From: Diploptera punctata
Lineage: Eukaryota; Arthropoda; Insecta; Blattodea; Blaberidae
Length of the DNA: 64,000 nt
Direction of reading: 5' to 3'
NCBI GenBank assembly: GCA_030220185.1
Contig: JASPKZ010009929.1
Location: 1-64,000 of the forward strand
In this document: piece after piece, positions 32,096-42,063 of the stretch
Position numbering within the stretch: the first letter of the stretch is position 1
Layout: the number at the start of each line of letters is the position of its first letter
The notes under the pieces: generated by a model
Databases searched by the model: none
Told to the model about the DNA's origin: nothing
Seen by the model: only the letters and a program-made list of their open reading frames with translations
Position numbers and translations under genes: made by a program

Positions 32096-32465
32096 ACATT
32101 TTAATGTCTTTGGCCTTAATTAGCTAGAGCTTGTGCATCGGTCTCTGGACTGGGGTTGTAGGTTTGAGCCAGTTGGCATGGATTGAATGCTTTGTGTTAG
32201 AAAAATTTATTGAAGCAGCTTCCTTTGAAAGTAATATTAAATGTCATTGGCTTGTGTATGTCAGAGAGATATGTGTCTTGCTTAAAGAGCTCAAAAGACA
32301 TGAGACATATATTTGAAAAAATATAAGTGTAGGAGCCCACCACCTGGCATTGTGGTTAAATGAATTACTAAGTTGTTTAGCTTTAGTAAAAATAAAATCT
32401 CGGCTCACTTTTACTGAAGATTTACTGAAGTGTAGAGAGAATCTTTTTTTTTCCCTAAAATTAAG

Positions 32466-32780
32466 CTCTTTGGCGTGACAAGCCTAGAAGGCCCTTGGTC
32501 TACCAGCTGGCTACTGGCCTCACATCCACAGAGGTGGGTGACTAACAGTATAGCGGGTGACATCTGGTCAGCATGTTGGGTCTCCAGCTGTTATAACTAG
32601 TTTTCTCAACCTGGAGCTGCTACTTATTCTAGATATCTAAATTCTTTAAGATGCTGGATGAGTAGCAGTCCCATATTGATTGAAATTTCACGAGAAAATT
32701 TCTTTGTTTTGAACCAGTGGAAGTCTCGCAGCTCTACACCAAGTCATGATGCCTTAAGCCGCTTGGCTATGACATGGAAA
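32466..32780 (-). mobile_element. SINE family 5, diverged copy
   Basis: Minus-strand marks 'ggcgtgacaagcctagaagg', 'ggctactggcct', 'gttataactagttttctcaacc' and a decayed head near 'cttaagccgcttggctat'. Confidence 0.75.
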
Positions 32781-32859
32781 AATGTTTTTTCAATAGGAAC
32801 TAATTTTCAACGTAGAATTTGTATTATAAAATTAATAGCACATTCATTTGTGCCACATT

Positions 32860-32860
<1 letters not shown>

Positions 32861-32910
<50 letters not shown>

Positions 32911-33080
32911 TTTTATTTATTCTGGCAGAGTTAAGGCCATAAGGCCTTCTCTTCCACTCGACCAGCACAAATTACAAATACATATTTAAGAGCAGATATT
33001 ACATATACACTATACTAATTATAAAGAGCTAAAAAAAATATTAAATGTTGCAATGTAAATTTTATGTATAAACAACATTT
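32861..33080 (-). mobile_element. LINE 3' tail with (ATT)n microsatellite
   Basis: A pure AAT/ATT run at about 32862-32910 is followed by 'ttctggcagagttaaggcc' and 'ataaggccttctcttccact'. On the minus strand this gives a 3' UTR ending in a trinucleotide tail, a layout seen at 3' ends of several insect LINE families. No coding part remains. Confidence 0.55.
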
Positions 33081-33551
33081 TATACAATGATAATAATAAT
33101 AATAATTTTTATGCAACTTTTAGAAAATATGTTAGGTTATATACTGTACGGTCTTCTAAACACAATGTTATGCCATTGTATCTTACATATGTGGGATATT
33201 AATGTAATGATATTAGAAACCATATCCTTGGTAAAATTTCAAGGGTAGGAGATCATCCCTTGCATCATGATTAATCTCTCTTCATGGCATTATTATTAAA
33301 AAACAAACAAACAAATCATAAATCCAGAGTAAATAGCCACAAAATATGAGCAGTCATTCTTTTTCTTAATGATCAATCTTACCTAGTTCCATGATTTGAG
33401 TTGAAAATGTATAGTCGGGTAATGGAGGCATTGCACATTTAGCACTGGAAGAAGAAGTGCATGTAGCAAGCTGTTGTGCATGCAAGAAGGTGTCAACCAA
33501 ACAAACAGTGACAGCAATGTTTGTTTGGTTGTCTGGTAGTGTGTAACCTAG

Positions 33552-33873
33552 GACCATGCATGGCTGCAGCCTACAGAGGCAGGTGAGCGTGATGAGCATG
33601 AACCTGAGCGCCAAGCTGGACGAGCTGCAGCGAGGCGACCGCCAGCTCGAGACAACGGTGGCGCTGTGCGAGATACGCTCGCAGCTACAGGAGCTCACCA
33701 AGTCGGTGGAATCGTGCCAGAGCGAGGTGAGCGAGGTGAAGAGAGATATGGTGGCCATCAAGCACGAACTGGACACTGTTCAGCAGGTGAAGGAGGAGAT
33801 AGAGGAGTTGCGAGAATATGTGGACCGGCTCGGGGAGCAGAGCCATCGCCGCAAGCTGCGTCTCCTCGAGCAG
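33552..33873 (+). CDS. Coiled-coil exon (candidate N-terminal region of long Glut1)
   Basis: GC-rich frame with a heptad-like, highly charged sequence: SAKLDELQRGDRQLE, LQELTKSVESCQSEVSEVKR, KHELDTVQQVKEEIEELREY and HRRKLRLLEQ. About 90 residues are predicted coiled coil with no membrane or enzymatic motif. It ends at CAG|gcaagt, a GC-type donor, in phase 0, the phase of the Glut1 membrane exon (54637). Upstream, acceptor candidates are aacctag|G (exon from 33552) or ctgcag|C (from 33570); both give phase 2, matching the donor at 12288. Same strand, matching phases and position suggest one transcript with Glut1. Not proven; a separate gene is possible. The antisense open frame at 33366-33776 is a codon-bias shadow. 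Confidence 0.65.
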
Positions 33874-34059
33874 GCAAGTCCACATTTTATAAGAAAAAAT
33901 TGTGTTTTTTAAATCTCACCCTTAAGTTTTCTGTTTATATTGATAGCATATTATTCTTTCATTTACATTACGTTTTTGCTGCACAAAAAAGTGTTACTTT
34001 ATTTTCTTATCTTCATCCCTTCATGCTGAGAAGATGTGACCTAAATATTTCATATTGCA

Positions 34060-34450
34060 GTCCACCGCTGTGGTCTCAGGGTAGCGTGCTGCCTTGCCAC
34101 GCAGCGGGCCCGGGTTCGATCCCCGGTCGGGACAGTTTTTCTGAGTGAGGTTTTTATCAGGGTTTTCCTCACCTATAAGACAAATGTCAGGAAAACTTTA
34201 AGGCCCAAACGGTCCCCGAAATCATATGGCCATCATAATCATCATTCATATTCATCTTAGGTTAAGCTTAGGATTAGGGACTCTCCTGGCGCACCATTAT
34301 CATCATCATCATCCATCATATCATCAGGGCAACGTAACCCGGCCTTCCAGGTGCCCCAACCTCAGAAGTGGGTTACAAGTATGCCATGCCAGGAGAGAAA
34401 CCAGGAATGTCAAAAGACAAAACTGGGGCATTTGGAAAAAAAAAAAAAAA
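34060..34450 (+). mobile_element. SINE family 2 (tRNA-like head), full-length
   Basis: A-box-like tggtctcagggtagcgtgc, B-box gggttcgatccccgg, then 'tttttctgagtgaggttttt', 'tcacctataagacaaatgtc', 'tatggccatcataatcatc', 'gtaacccggccttccaggtg' and an A-rich tail (34435-34450). Other copies at 14930 (same tail type), 41030 and 51676 (different tail). Confidence 0.85.
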
Positions 34451-34995
34451 ATTCATATTGCACAGGAAACATATGCATTGGCATTCTTCTCATTTTATTT
34501 TCATGTCAACTTGTAAAAAAATGTTACATACTTCATTCCATCCTTCCCATGTTATTATATTTAACTTACAATCATGAAATACATTGCACCTTCAGTTTTT
34601 CACATTAAAAAGCATGTTAAATATTTCAAATTTAACTTCAGATTTTTCTGCCTAGAAGCATGTTATGCACTTAATTTTATCTTTAATTTACCACAGTAAG
34701 GAATATTTATTACTTCATCTTCTGTCCCTTGTGTTTTATATTGACCCCATTTTGTTTCATCTCTCCTGTTACACAAAAGCAAGAAGTATTTTAATGCCGC
34801 AGTTTACTCATTGTACCTTCAATTTATTGTGCTGAAAAACATTTCACATTAATACACAAAATAATATAATTCCTCACTTTTATTTTAATGTAAAAATATG
34901 ATTGGTATTTCCTTAATTTATCTTTGTGTATAAAATATACTCAGTACTTCTTCATTAACCATGATATAAAAAAATACACTGCTTGCTTAGTATGA
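34451..34995. other. AT-rich non-coding stretch
   Basis: No gene or recognised repeat. Confidence 0.5.
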
Positions 34996-35225
34996 TTTGG
35001 GGAAAAAGGAGGCTCTTTCAAATTAATGGAAAGAATTAGTTATCATACCGGTCTATAAGGAGGTATATAGAACTGATTGCAACAACTACAGGGACATTTT
35101 TGTTACTTTCAACATCTTACAAAATTCTAACAAATATATTAGTATTCCGACTTACTCCCTGTAGGGGGAGAGCGCCTAAATCTCTGTAAAGGGAAAACAT
35201 GGGCTTACAAAAAGAATATTTTAGG
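34996..35225 (+). pseudogene. LINE RT fragment fused to SINE family 3 tail
   Basis: Left part: codons matching the [33 protein letters not shown] block of the 59.9 kb LINE (seen as [23 protein letters not shown]...). At about 35152 it switches within 'cttactccctgtag' to 'ggggagagcgcctaaatctctgtaaagggaaaac', the tail of SINE family 3 (same as 11563-11600). A chimeric retrotranscript or a deletion joining two elements would explain it. Confidence 0.6.
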
Positions 35226-35304
35226 TAAGAAAGTGTGGCCTATACATGCATAAATATGGTAATTTAAGATTAAATGAAATACTTCATACCTCTCCTCATA
35301 TCCA

Positions 35305-35360
35305 GTCTTCTAAGTGGACTGCAGTTTCAAATCCTTGGCGGATTCATCTTCAGTACTACG
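35305..35360 (-). ncRNA. Hammerhead-ribozyme-like core, well preserved
   Basis: On the minus strand: CTGAAGA (35347-35353), helix II AAUCC/GGAUU with loop gccaa, GAAAC, helix III ACUGCAGU (palindromic, four pairs per half), GTC (35317-35319). Confidence 0.7.
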
Positions 35361-35388
35361 TTCTTCTGATCGACATAACATCAGTCAT

Positions 35389-35446
35389 GAACAGGATACT
35401 GAAGAAGAATCCGCCAAGGATTTGAAACTGTGGTCTACATAGAAGA
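35389..35446 (+). ncRNA. Hammerhead-ribozyme-like core, well preserved
   Basis: CTGAAGA (35399-35405), helix II AAUCC/GGAUU, GAAAC, GTC (35433-35435). Helix III here (ACUGUGGU) is no longer fully palindromic. Confidence 0.7.
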
Positions 35447-35475
35447 CTGGATATGAGGAGAGGTAAAATAAAGTG

Positions 35476-35755
35476 ATCCCACTACAGGCCTCAGGAGGCC
35501 CTTGGGGTAATAGGAGGTTAAGGCTCCCACTTTTTCTAGACAATCAACACTTGATGTCAGGTGGGTTGTCGGCCCTGCATTGACGGCCACCTTTACGCCC
35601 AGAACAAGTGTCTGATACTCATTTCCATTAGAGGCTGAGTTGACCCCAGGGCCATAGTGCCGCCAGAAGGTTTGGGTCAGTTTAAACATCATGACCTGAC
35701 TGGGACTCGAACCCTCGACCTTCTGGCTTGTATAGCAGTGCCTTAACCACTACAT
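35476..35755 (-). mobile_element. SINE family 6, full-length
   Basis: Minus-strand copy including the tRNA-like head: tagtggttaaggcactgcta with B-box gggttcgagtcccag, then 'ccttctggcggcactatggccctgggg', the 'aagtgttgattgtctag' mark and the 'ggtgggagccttaacctcc'-like end. This copy defines the head of the family. Confidence 0.8.
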
Positions 35756-36284
35756 ATATAGCATTTAATTTAATCATACGTCTTCTGCTTTACTTTTTCA
35801 TTATGCAAAAGATTGTCCTCCTGCACTTTCTGTTCATTTATTGAGCTATATTCATAATACCCAAGAATGCAAGATTAAAAAAGTATTGGATATGTTGTTT
35901 TGAGTTTCTTGCTTTTTTATTTTATCTGCAAGATAATTTAAATCTTTCACTTGAGAATGTGTCCATGGATTTTCTCCATTAATAAAATGCAAGGGACACA
36001 GTAGAATTGTCACTTTAGAACCATACATCTTGTTATACATTTCATACCTGTATATGTCCTGCATAAAAATTCATGTGAATTGTCTGTTCTTGCATTAAAC
36101 TGTCTCTTTCACATTCAGATTTGACGTAAGTCTTCCAATTTATTTTCAATGGAAAATAGTGAAAAGACTTAGATCATAGAACAGTTACTGTATTTATTAT
36201 TTTAAATTCTTTAGAGAAAGCAGTAATACACTCCACACATATCTGTACAATCCTGTATTTGCAGGAAGACTGCAACATATAGTG
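35756..36284. other. AT-rich non-coding stretch
   Basis: No gene or recognised repeat. Confidence 0.5.
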
Positions 36285-36540
36285 TGATTCAGAAATATGG
36301 CTATAAGTTTGTTCGCATTCTGTGACGAAAATATTATTATTAAAGGAAATGTGATGTTATCATTGGAAAGGGAATCCTTCAAATTACAACAATAGAACAA
36401 AACAAATCACTGCTCACATGCAGCTTGGTGGGTTGATTTTTGTGGGCTAGCATCGTACGCCTCCACAATTCTCTTCGTTGTTTCTGCATCCGTGCTAATG
36501 TGAGGCGTTCCAAGAGGTTTGATTTTCTGCATTATAATTA
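36285..36540 (-). mobile_element. Tc1/mariner-like element, truncated copy
   Basis: The same left terminus and C-terminal coding region as 37479-38047 (gattcagaaatatggctata; 'tcattggaaagggaatccttc'; 'ttgatttttgtgggctagcatc'). It stops abruptly at 36540, after about 255 bp. Confidence 0.75.
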
Positions 36541-36609
36541 CTTTAATATCTAATATTATATACATTTATTGATTTATTTTCAATTATAGTAGAAGTAATT
36601 AAAATGAAG

Positions 36610-36765
36610 AAATGGGTCTGGTAATGAAATTTCAACCTAGCCTTTGCCTTGATGACTGAGGAAAACCAGCACCTCAGTCAGATGGTCAGCACTTGGGTTT
36701 AAACCGAGGACCTCCCAAATATAAATGTCAAATACTACTGCCTGAGCCAACTTGCTCGTATTTTA
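36610..36765 (-). mobile_element. SINE family 7
   Basis: Minus strand: gagcaagttggctcaggcag head, cggtttaaacccaag B-box-like, 'ctgaggtgctggttttcctc'. Related copy at 3995-4145. Confidence 0.55.
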
Positions 36766-37064
36766 GCCTTATTCAGTAGAATTGATATGTTTTATTATCC
36801 ATTCAATTAATATTTAAATGGATACGTTGAAGACATTGTTGTTAAAAATAAATAAAAGTTGAGGATTGCTAGTTTAGGTGCAACTTTATATTTTAACATT
36901 CATTTAATCATATGAAATTAGATGGCAAAGAGAGTTATTATAAACTAGGGTAGTCTTTGTTGTATAAATCTGTAATATTGAAAGCCTTGCAATAGCAATA
37001 TTTTGTGAATACATTCACTTTTTTTCACATTTAGCAAGTAATACCACCCTAAAAAGATGTTCAG

Positions 37065-37300
37065 TAGAATTTGTTTAGAAGGTGTAATTGGGAAGCACTC
37101 AAACATGCACAAATTCACCAGACAGGAAACTTTGTGGCTATAACTTATTCTCAAAGTTCAAAGAACCTCTACAAGGCATTCAATTTCAGTCAAGAGTTAA
37201 TATCCAGAAAGCTCTAGATCAATCAGTGAAAGAGATATCCAGATATGGTGCTGCAGAACAGTCTTCCAAGGATTTGGCAATGTATAGTTGACTTGACAGG
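37065..37300 (+). pseudogene. mariner-type transposase C-terminal relic
   Basis: The frame reads NSPDRKLCGYNLFSKFKEPL, then QGIQFQSRVNIQKALDQSVKEI, corresponding to the SPDLAPCDYxLFPKLKEPLxGxxF block of mariner-like transposases. SPD holds the last acidic residue of the DDD/E triad. Only the C-terminal about 60 codons remain. Confidence 0.65.
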
Positions 37301-37478
37301 AGACTATAAATGAAGTTCATAATGTCAAAAGCAGCCTAAATAATTTTTTGTGTTGTAATAGAAGTGTTGCCATTACTTATTGAATGCCCTATTATACAAT
37401 GTGTGTGTGTGTGTACTTTACATTCTGCATTAAGCACATAGATTTAATTTATGCACCATTTTGGCAGACATTTTTATC

Positions 37479-38047
37479 TACAGAGTGATTCAGAAATATG
37501 GCTATATATTTGATCGCATTTTGTGACGAAAATATTATTATTAAAGGAAATATGATATCATTGGAAAGGGAATCCTTCAAATTACAACAGTAGAACAAAA
37601 CAAAACTAATCACTGTTCACGTTCAGCTTGGCAGGTTGATTTTTGTGGGCTAGCATCAAACGCCTCTACAATTCTCTTCGTTGTTTCTGCATCTGTGCTA
37701 ATGCGAGGCGTTCCAAGAGGTTTGATTTTCTGCATCCTTCCCGTTTCCAGCAGTCGTTTTCTCCACTTCCCCACAGTTGACGGCTGCAATGCTACATTAA
37801 ACTCACATCTTGCCCGTCTTGTGGCCTCACGATCATTAGCATACATTATTGCCCATGCAGCAATTGTAATTTTCTGTTGCATATTCATTGCCATTTTGAC
37901 TAATGATGTAAGTTCTACGCTGTTTTGTTTTATATCATTGTTGTAATTTGGCCTTTCCAATGGTAATTTCATATTTCCTGTAATGGTAATATTTTCATCA
38001 CACAACGTGATCAAACGTATAGCCATATTTATGATTCACTCCGTAGA
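37479..38047 (-). mobile_element. Tc1/mariner-like element with TIRs, internally deleted
   Basis: Terminal inverted repeats of about 28 bp: left agagtgattcagaaatatgg, and right (reversed) ggagtgaatcataaatatgg, then both continue 'ctata'. TA lies at both outer edges, consistent with a TA target duplication. The minus-strand ORF (37610-38026, 138 codons) has an N-terminal HTH-like region (ATRRARCEFNVALQPSTVGKWRKRLLETG) and RMQKIKPLGTPRISTDAETTKRIVEAF, resembling the DUF4817 DNA-binding segment often joined to Tc1/mariner transposases. The catalytic DDE domain is absent, so it is non-autonomous. Confidence 0.8.
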
Positions 38048-38744
38048 TGATGTATACATAGAGGAGTGTATGTTTAAGAGTTCACATAGTGTAAATGTAT
38101 TTATGTGAGCAATGGTTGTGAAGAAAAGGGAGAGGGTAAACCCGATGCACCACATAGCCTACTCCTGTTAAAAAGCACCAAGGGGATCATCCAGCTTAAT
38201 GCCACATACTGTACTTCAGAGGAGTTATTATTTTAATCCAAGCATCTGATACACAATGTAAATTTGTAAACCACATCTTCTCCTAGCCCCAAGAGTCAAA
38301 CCCAGACTCCACTAATGAGGAGGTGGTCTTGTAAACAAAAAATAAATATCCCTTTTAGAATTAAAAAAAAAACTTTTCAGTCAATTAGTATTGGTTTACT
38401 TTTTTTTTTAATATGGTATTTCTGTTTTATTTTTTATTTGCATATGATTTTTAAAATTTTTAATTTTGTTTTTTTCTTTTTGTTGCAGCTTTTTGTTTCA
38501 GATTTGTCTTAGATATTTCTTTTGCATGTTGGTGTGTCTGATTTGATCCATGTGTTAAATTAATTTATTTGCTTGCTATTAATCCATTCACAGATGAATT
38601 CCATGGTAACTGACGTAACAATAACAAAATAAAATATCATTTTAAGTTTTTTTTTTAGCCTTCAAGTTGTAGGACACTACTTTTTATCTTCAAAACCGTA
38701 TTTGGGTTTCAATCTAATAGAAACAGAAAATATGTAATTAATAT
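38048..38744. other. AT-rich non-coding stretch
   Basis: No gene or recognised repeat. Confidence 0.5.
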
Positions 38745-38860
38745 GTAAGAGTATGGGAAAGCTGAAGATAAAACAGAATTGTTTTGAAACATGTCCAAGA
38801 ACAAATCAACATTAATATTGAGGTAAGATGTCCAGACCAAAAATAATATAAAGAAAATAT
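38745..38860 (+). mobile_element. Single Penelope-like end (half of the 19.3 kb palindrome)
   Basis: About 95 bp identical or nearly so to the right arm of 19243-19458, without a mirror copy. Confidence 0.75.
38750..38806 (+). ncRNA. Hammerhead-ribozyme-like core
   Basis: CTGAAGA (38762-38768), helix II AAAACA/UGUUUU, GAAAC (38786-38790), helix III ACAUGU (palindromic), GTC (38793-38795). A solitary copy, so the motif is not a by-product of palindrome formation. Confidence 0.65.
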
Positions 38861-39224
38861 GTAGTTTCTATCTTTAATAATCATACTAAAATTGTATGGT
38901 TTTATGTCAGAACTAACGTAACTGTAAATGACATCACAGAGTCACAGAGTGAGAGAGTAAAATAATCTCTCAGAAGTTTTCAATTTTATTTCAACAAACA
39001 ATTGTGAATATAATATATATAGGAGGATTTGTAAAATACATGTTTTGAGTTTAATGTTCTGATAAACTCTAGTCACTAATTATACAAAATAAAGGTAACT
39101 GATGTAACAACAAATAATATCTTTGTTACACATGAGTTTGTTCATAAGATTCACCAACAACAATCATGATAGATGCCAAATATACCACTTTAGGAAGCAG
39201 AGAAGAAACTTTAATTTTCATATC
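38861..39224. other. AT-rich non-coding stretch
   Basis: No gene or recognised repeat. Confidence 0.5.
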
Positions 39225-39365
39225 CATCCATAGTAATTCTGCCCGAGGGCAGGTTCTTCACTGCTATCATAGCACTTCTTTCATGCTATGCTTGCAGCTT
39301 TACTAGGGAATTGTATGTGTGGTAGCTTCCCGTTGCTTTCCACACCGATGAAGGATGATGATTAT
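39225..39365 (-). mobile_element. SINE family 2 tail fragment
   Basis: Matches the 3' part of the copy at 51676-51990 in inverse orientation: 'taattctgcccgagggcagg', 'catgctatgcttgcagc' and 'ggtagcttcccgttgctttcc'. Confidence 0.7.
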
Positions 39366-39569
39366 TGTTATATCAAATTTTACATGGAATTCATCTGCAT
39401 TGCTTAGATTATATTTTGTTTGTATATTTTTTAGTGATTTTATTCACTAGATTATTTAATAATAACGAAACTATAATTTGTGAAAATTACTTATTGCTAA
39501 ATCACTTTAATTATTTTATATAGATTATATTTTTATTTTTGGTATTAGGCTAAAATATATTTGTATCAT

Positions 39570-39860
39570 CATTTCCTTTCACTCCTAGCTGGAGCTTAGA
39601 GCCTTAATGAAATTTCCCATTTAGCTCTATCATCTGCCAACCTCTTCACCTCCAAGTTTTCTTCATTTCACATATTTCTCCTTCAACAATCCTCTTTTGC
39701 ACCATAGTTCTTGTTTGACATTATATCAGGCCATCTCACATTTAATATCCGATGTAAACACCTATTCACAAACACCTGGAGCAAGTTAACTATTTCTGTG
39801 GTCATCTTCCATGCTTCACATTTGTAGAATAAAATATTTATAAACAAGAATTCTTTTTAG
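39570..39860 (-). pseudogene. LINE C-terminal relic
   Basis: Minus-strand pieces: CEAWKMTTEIVNLLQVFVNRCLHRILNVRWPDIMSN, and LEVKRLADDRAKWE. These are the ETWK...LQxFxNRCLRxIL-IxWPxxISN block of RTE-like non-LTR tails and the following VKRxAxDRxKW. Stops and a frame change separate them. Confidence 0.65.
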
Positions 39861-40249
39861 GAAGTTAAGCATTTTAGTTTTCGAAGTTTCAAGTTTGGCT
39901 CTAGAGGCATGTGTAAAAAAATTTATTTCATACTGTGTCTCATTTCAGTATGTACTTTACAATTTTACAAGAATGTCAGAAAATGACATTTTACAGTGTT
40001 AAATTTACAAAAATGGATTGTTCTTTTGCCAACATATGAATAAAACATCGCAAACATTATGTAGATATAAGTAATAAGTTCATGCCATCAGTATCCTACT
40101 TATTTCATTATATGATTAAATAAAAATAAATTATTTCACTCTATAAATGTGTATTTTTAACATTTTTGCTACAATTTGCATTTCATTTTGTCATTTAGCA
40201 GTACTGATTGAAACATCTTTCATTTGTTTAATTGTTACAAACATTGACC
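39861..40249. other. AT-rich non-coding stretch
   Basis: No gene or recognised repeat. Confidence 0.5.
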
Positions 40250-40385
40250 TTAATATTTAATTTTAGGAAGTTATATTTTGAGGTTAATTTAATTATATTA
40301 TTTTTAGTCTGGACATCTTACCTCAATATTAATAATATCATTAATATTGAGGTAAGATGTCCAGACTAAAAATAATATAATTGAC
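40250..40385. mobile_element. Short palindrome of Penelope-like outer ends
   Basis: Arms (about 40288-40333 and 40340-40384) carry the outer part of the 19.3 kb palindrome ('attatattatttttagtctgg' ... 'ttacctcaatattaat') with the hammerhead part missing. Confidence 0.8.
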
Positions 40386-40389
40386 CTTA

Positions 40390-40720
40390 ATATTAAGAGA
40401 TTCCGGGCTATGTGGCTGTGGTCTGTGACTGGCATTTCTTCCAGATGTTTCTCCCTCAACTGCGGAGGGCATCTTCAGTAAGTAGTGTTCCCTGGTTGGA
40501 GGCTTGACTGTGACTCATTCACAGTTCTCCCTCAACTGCAGAATCATCAGTGACGAGTATTTGTAGGTAGTGTTCCCTGTGAATGAGTCACAGTCAAACC
40601 TCCAACCAGGGAACATTACCTAGAAGTACTTGCCACTGAAGATGCCCTCTGCAGTTAAGGGAAAAACGTCTGGAAGAAACACCAGTCATGGACCACAGTT
40701 ACATAACCCAGAATCTTTCA
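40390..40720. mobile_element. Head-to-head Penelope-like ends, second subfamily
   Basis: Arms of about 110 bp: 'ggctatgtggctgtggtc...ggcatttcttccagatg' mirrored by 'gtctggaagaaacacc...catggaccacagtt'. Hammerhead-like cores: minus strand CTGAAGA (40472-40478), helix II CCCU/AGGG, GAAAC, then ATC; plus strand CTGAAGA (40636-40642) and GTC (40668-40670), with an irregular GGGAAAAAC. The presumed ancestor is GAAACGTC (palindromic ACGT helix III). Confidence 0.7.
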
Positions 40721-41029
40721 ATATTATGATTATTGTCGCAAAAGCCTGCATTCAACTATTAAACATTGACCTTGGTTGATGATTACAAGTAATAATGCAA
40801 TATGGTTTGACTACTCATTCATAACTGAAAGTTTATGCAATGATTAATTTTCGTTGGCATATATTTTGGATATATTACTTTTATTTATATTTTATCTTAA
40901 AAAGTCCTAATAACTGTAAAATTTCATATGAACATGTTCATTTTAAGTGTACTTAGGGTTGTTTTCTGTATCAGTTGTTCAATAGGTTAGGTACGGTACA
41001 TGTCAGTATTTACTTATTAAAAATAATGA

Positions 41030-41370
41030 AATCCAGCATAGTAATTTTGTCTGAGCGCAGGTCTTTCGCTGCAGTCATAGCATTTTCATGCTATGCTTTG
41101 CAGCTTTATTAGAGAATTATAGGTGTGGTAGCTTCCCATTGCTTTCCACACCGGTGAAGGATGATGATGATAATGATAAAGATGATGATGATGATGGCTG
41201 GATGATTTTTGGGGACCATTGGGCCCTAAGCTACCTGAAATTTGTCTTACACGTGAGGAAAAAACCCGAAAAAACCTCACCCGGGAGCCTGTCCCAACTG
41301 GGAATCAAACCCGGACCTGCTGCATGACAAGGCAGCATGCTGCCTCGAGACGACAGCAGTGGACAAATTC
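41030..41370 (-). mobile_element. SINE family 2, minus copy
   Basis: Same family as 51676-51990: 'gcatagcatgaaaatgctatg'-type tail, 'ccggtgaaggatgatgatg', 'gggttttttcctcacgtg', then B-box and head near 41300-41365 (ccgggtttgattcccag in reverse). Confidence 0.8.
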
Positions 41371-42063
41371 AGCATAATATGAAATAAAATTGTATATGTT
41401 GCAAGAATTGAAAATATTTTACAAAATTGTTTCACTATTTTGGCCTCACCTATGTTTTGTTATAAACATCTCAACTCATCCATAAAGCCGCATAAAATAA
41501 ATGACTATTTGCAGCCTTCTTTCCTAAAACTGCTTTCAGACATAATCTTTTTTTTATTATTATATATCTAATTTCACCTGTTACATCTTACCCATTTTCT
41601 TGTTTTTGCTTCAGCAGACTCAAACTATACCTCTTCCAGTTGTAATGTAAACAAACTAGATGTTTGACTGTTTTTTCATTGATCAAACTTTGGTTTTACC
41701 TTTAAGCTTGTAAGAAAATGTAGTTTGCTCTCTAACACTCAAAATAAAGGAAATAAAAATAATAAAACTGCATATTATCTAGCACATGTCTATATAAGTC
41801 ATATGAGAGAATTTTAAAATGTATAATTACAATTTTGATATTATTTATGTAGTTTAACATGTTCTAGCCCTGGACAAATTAATTTATTTTGATTTTCTTT
41901 TCCAAAAAATACATAATTACAATTTTAATAGATTAAATGAGCATTGTTATATTGTTATGCACATGCTATACAGAATGCGTTAGTTGTTTCAAAATGGCTG
42001 CTTTCTATAGAAATTCTTAAAACATTGGAAAGGAAACCATTTGAAAAGAGAGAGAAACATACT
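41371..42063. other. AT-rich non-coding stretch
   Basis: No gene or recognised repeat. Confidence 0.5.

Larger units (their letters stand above)
35280..35470. mobile_element. Head-to-head Penelope-like ends
   Basis: Left arm 'tacctctcctcatatccagtcttcta' is mirrored by 'agaagactggatatgaggagaggta', arms about 75 bp, spacer about 35 bp. Both arms hold complete hammerhead-like cores in opposite directions. Confidence 0.8.

Noticed and set aside
33366..33776. 136-codon minus-strand ORF
   Set aside because: It is the antisense shadow of the GC-rich coiled-coil exon on the + strand; Ser/Leu-rich with no domain.
33666..34148. 160-codon + strand ORF overlapping the coiled-coil exon
   Set aside because: Out of frame with the coiled coil and runs through the donor into intron and SINE sequence.
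34226..34516. His-rich small protein
   Set aside because: Histidines come from the (CATCAT)n part of a SINE family 2 copy.
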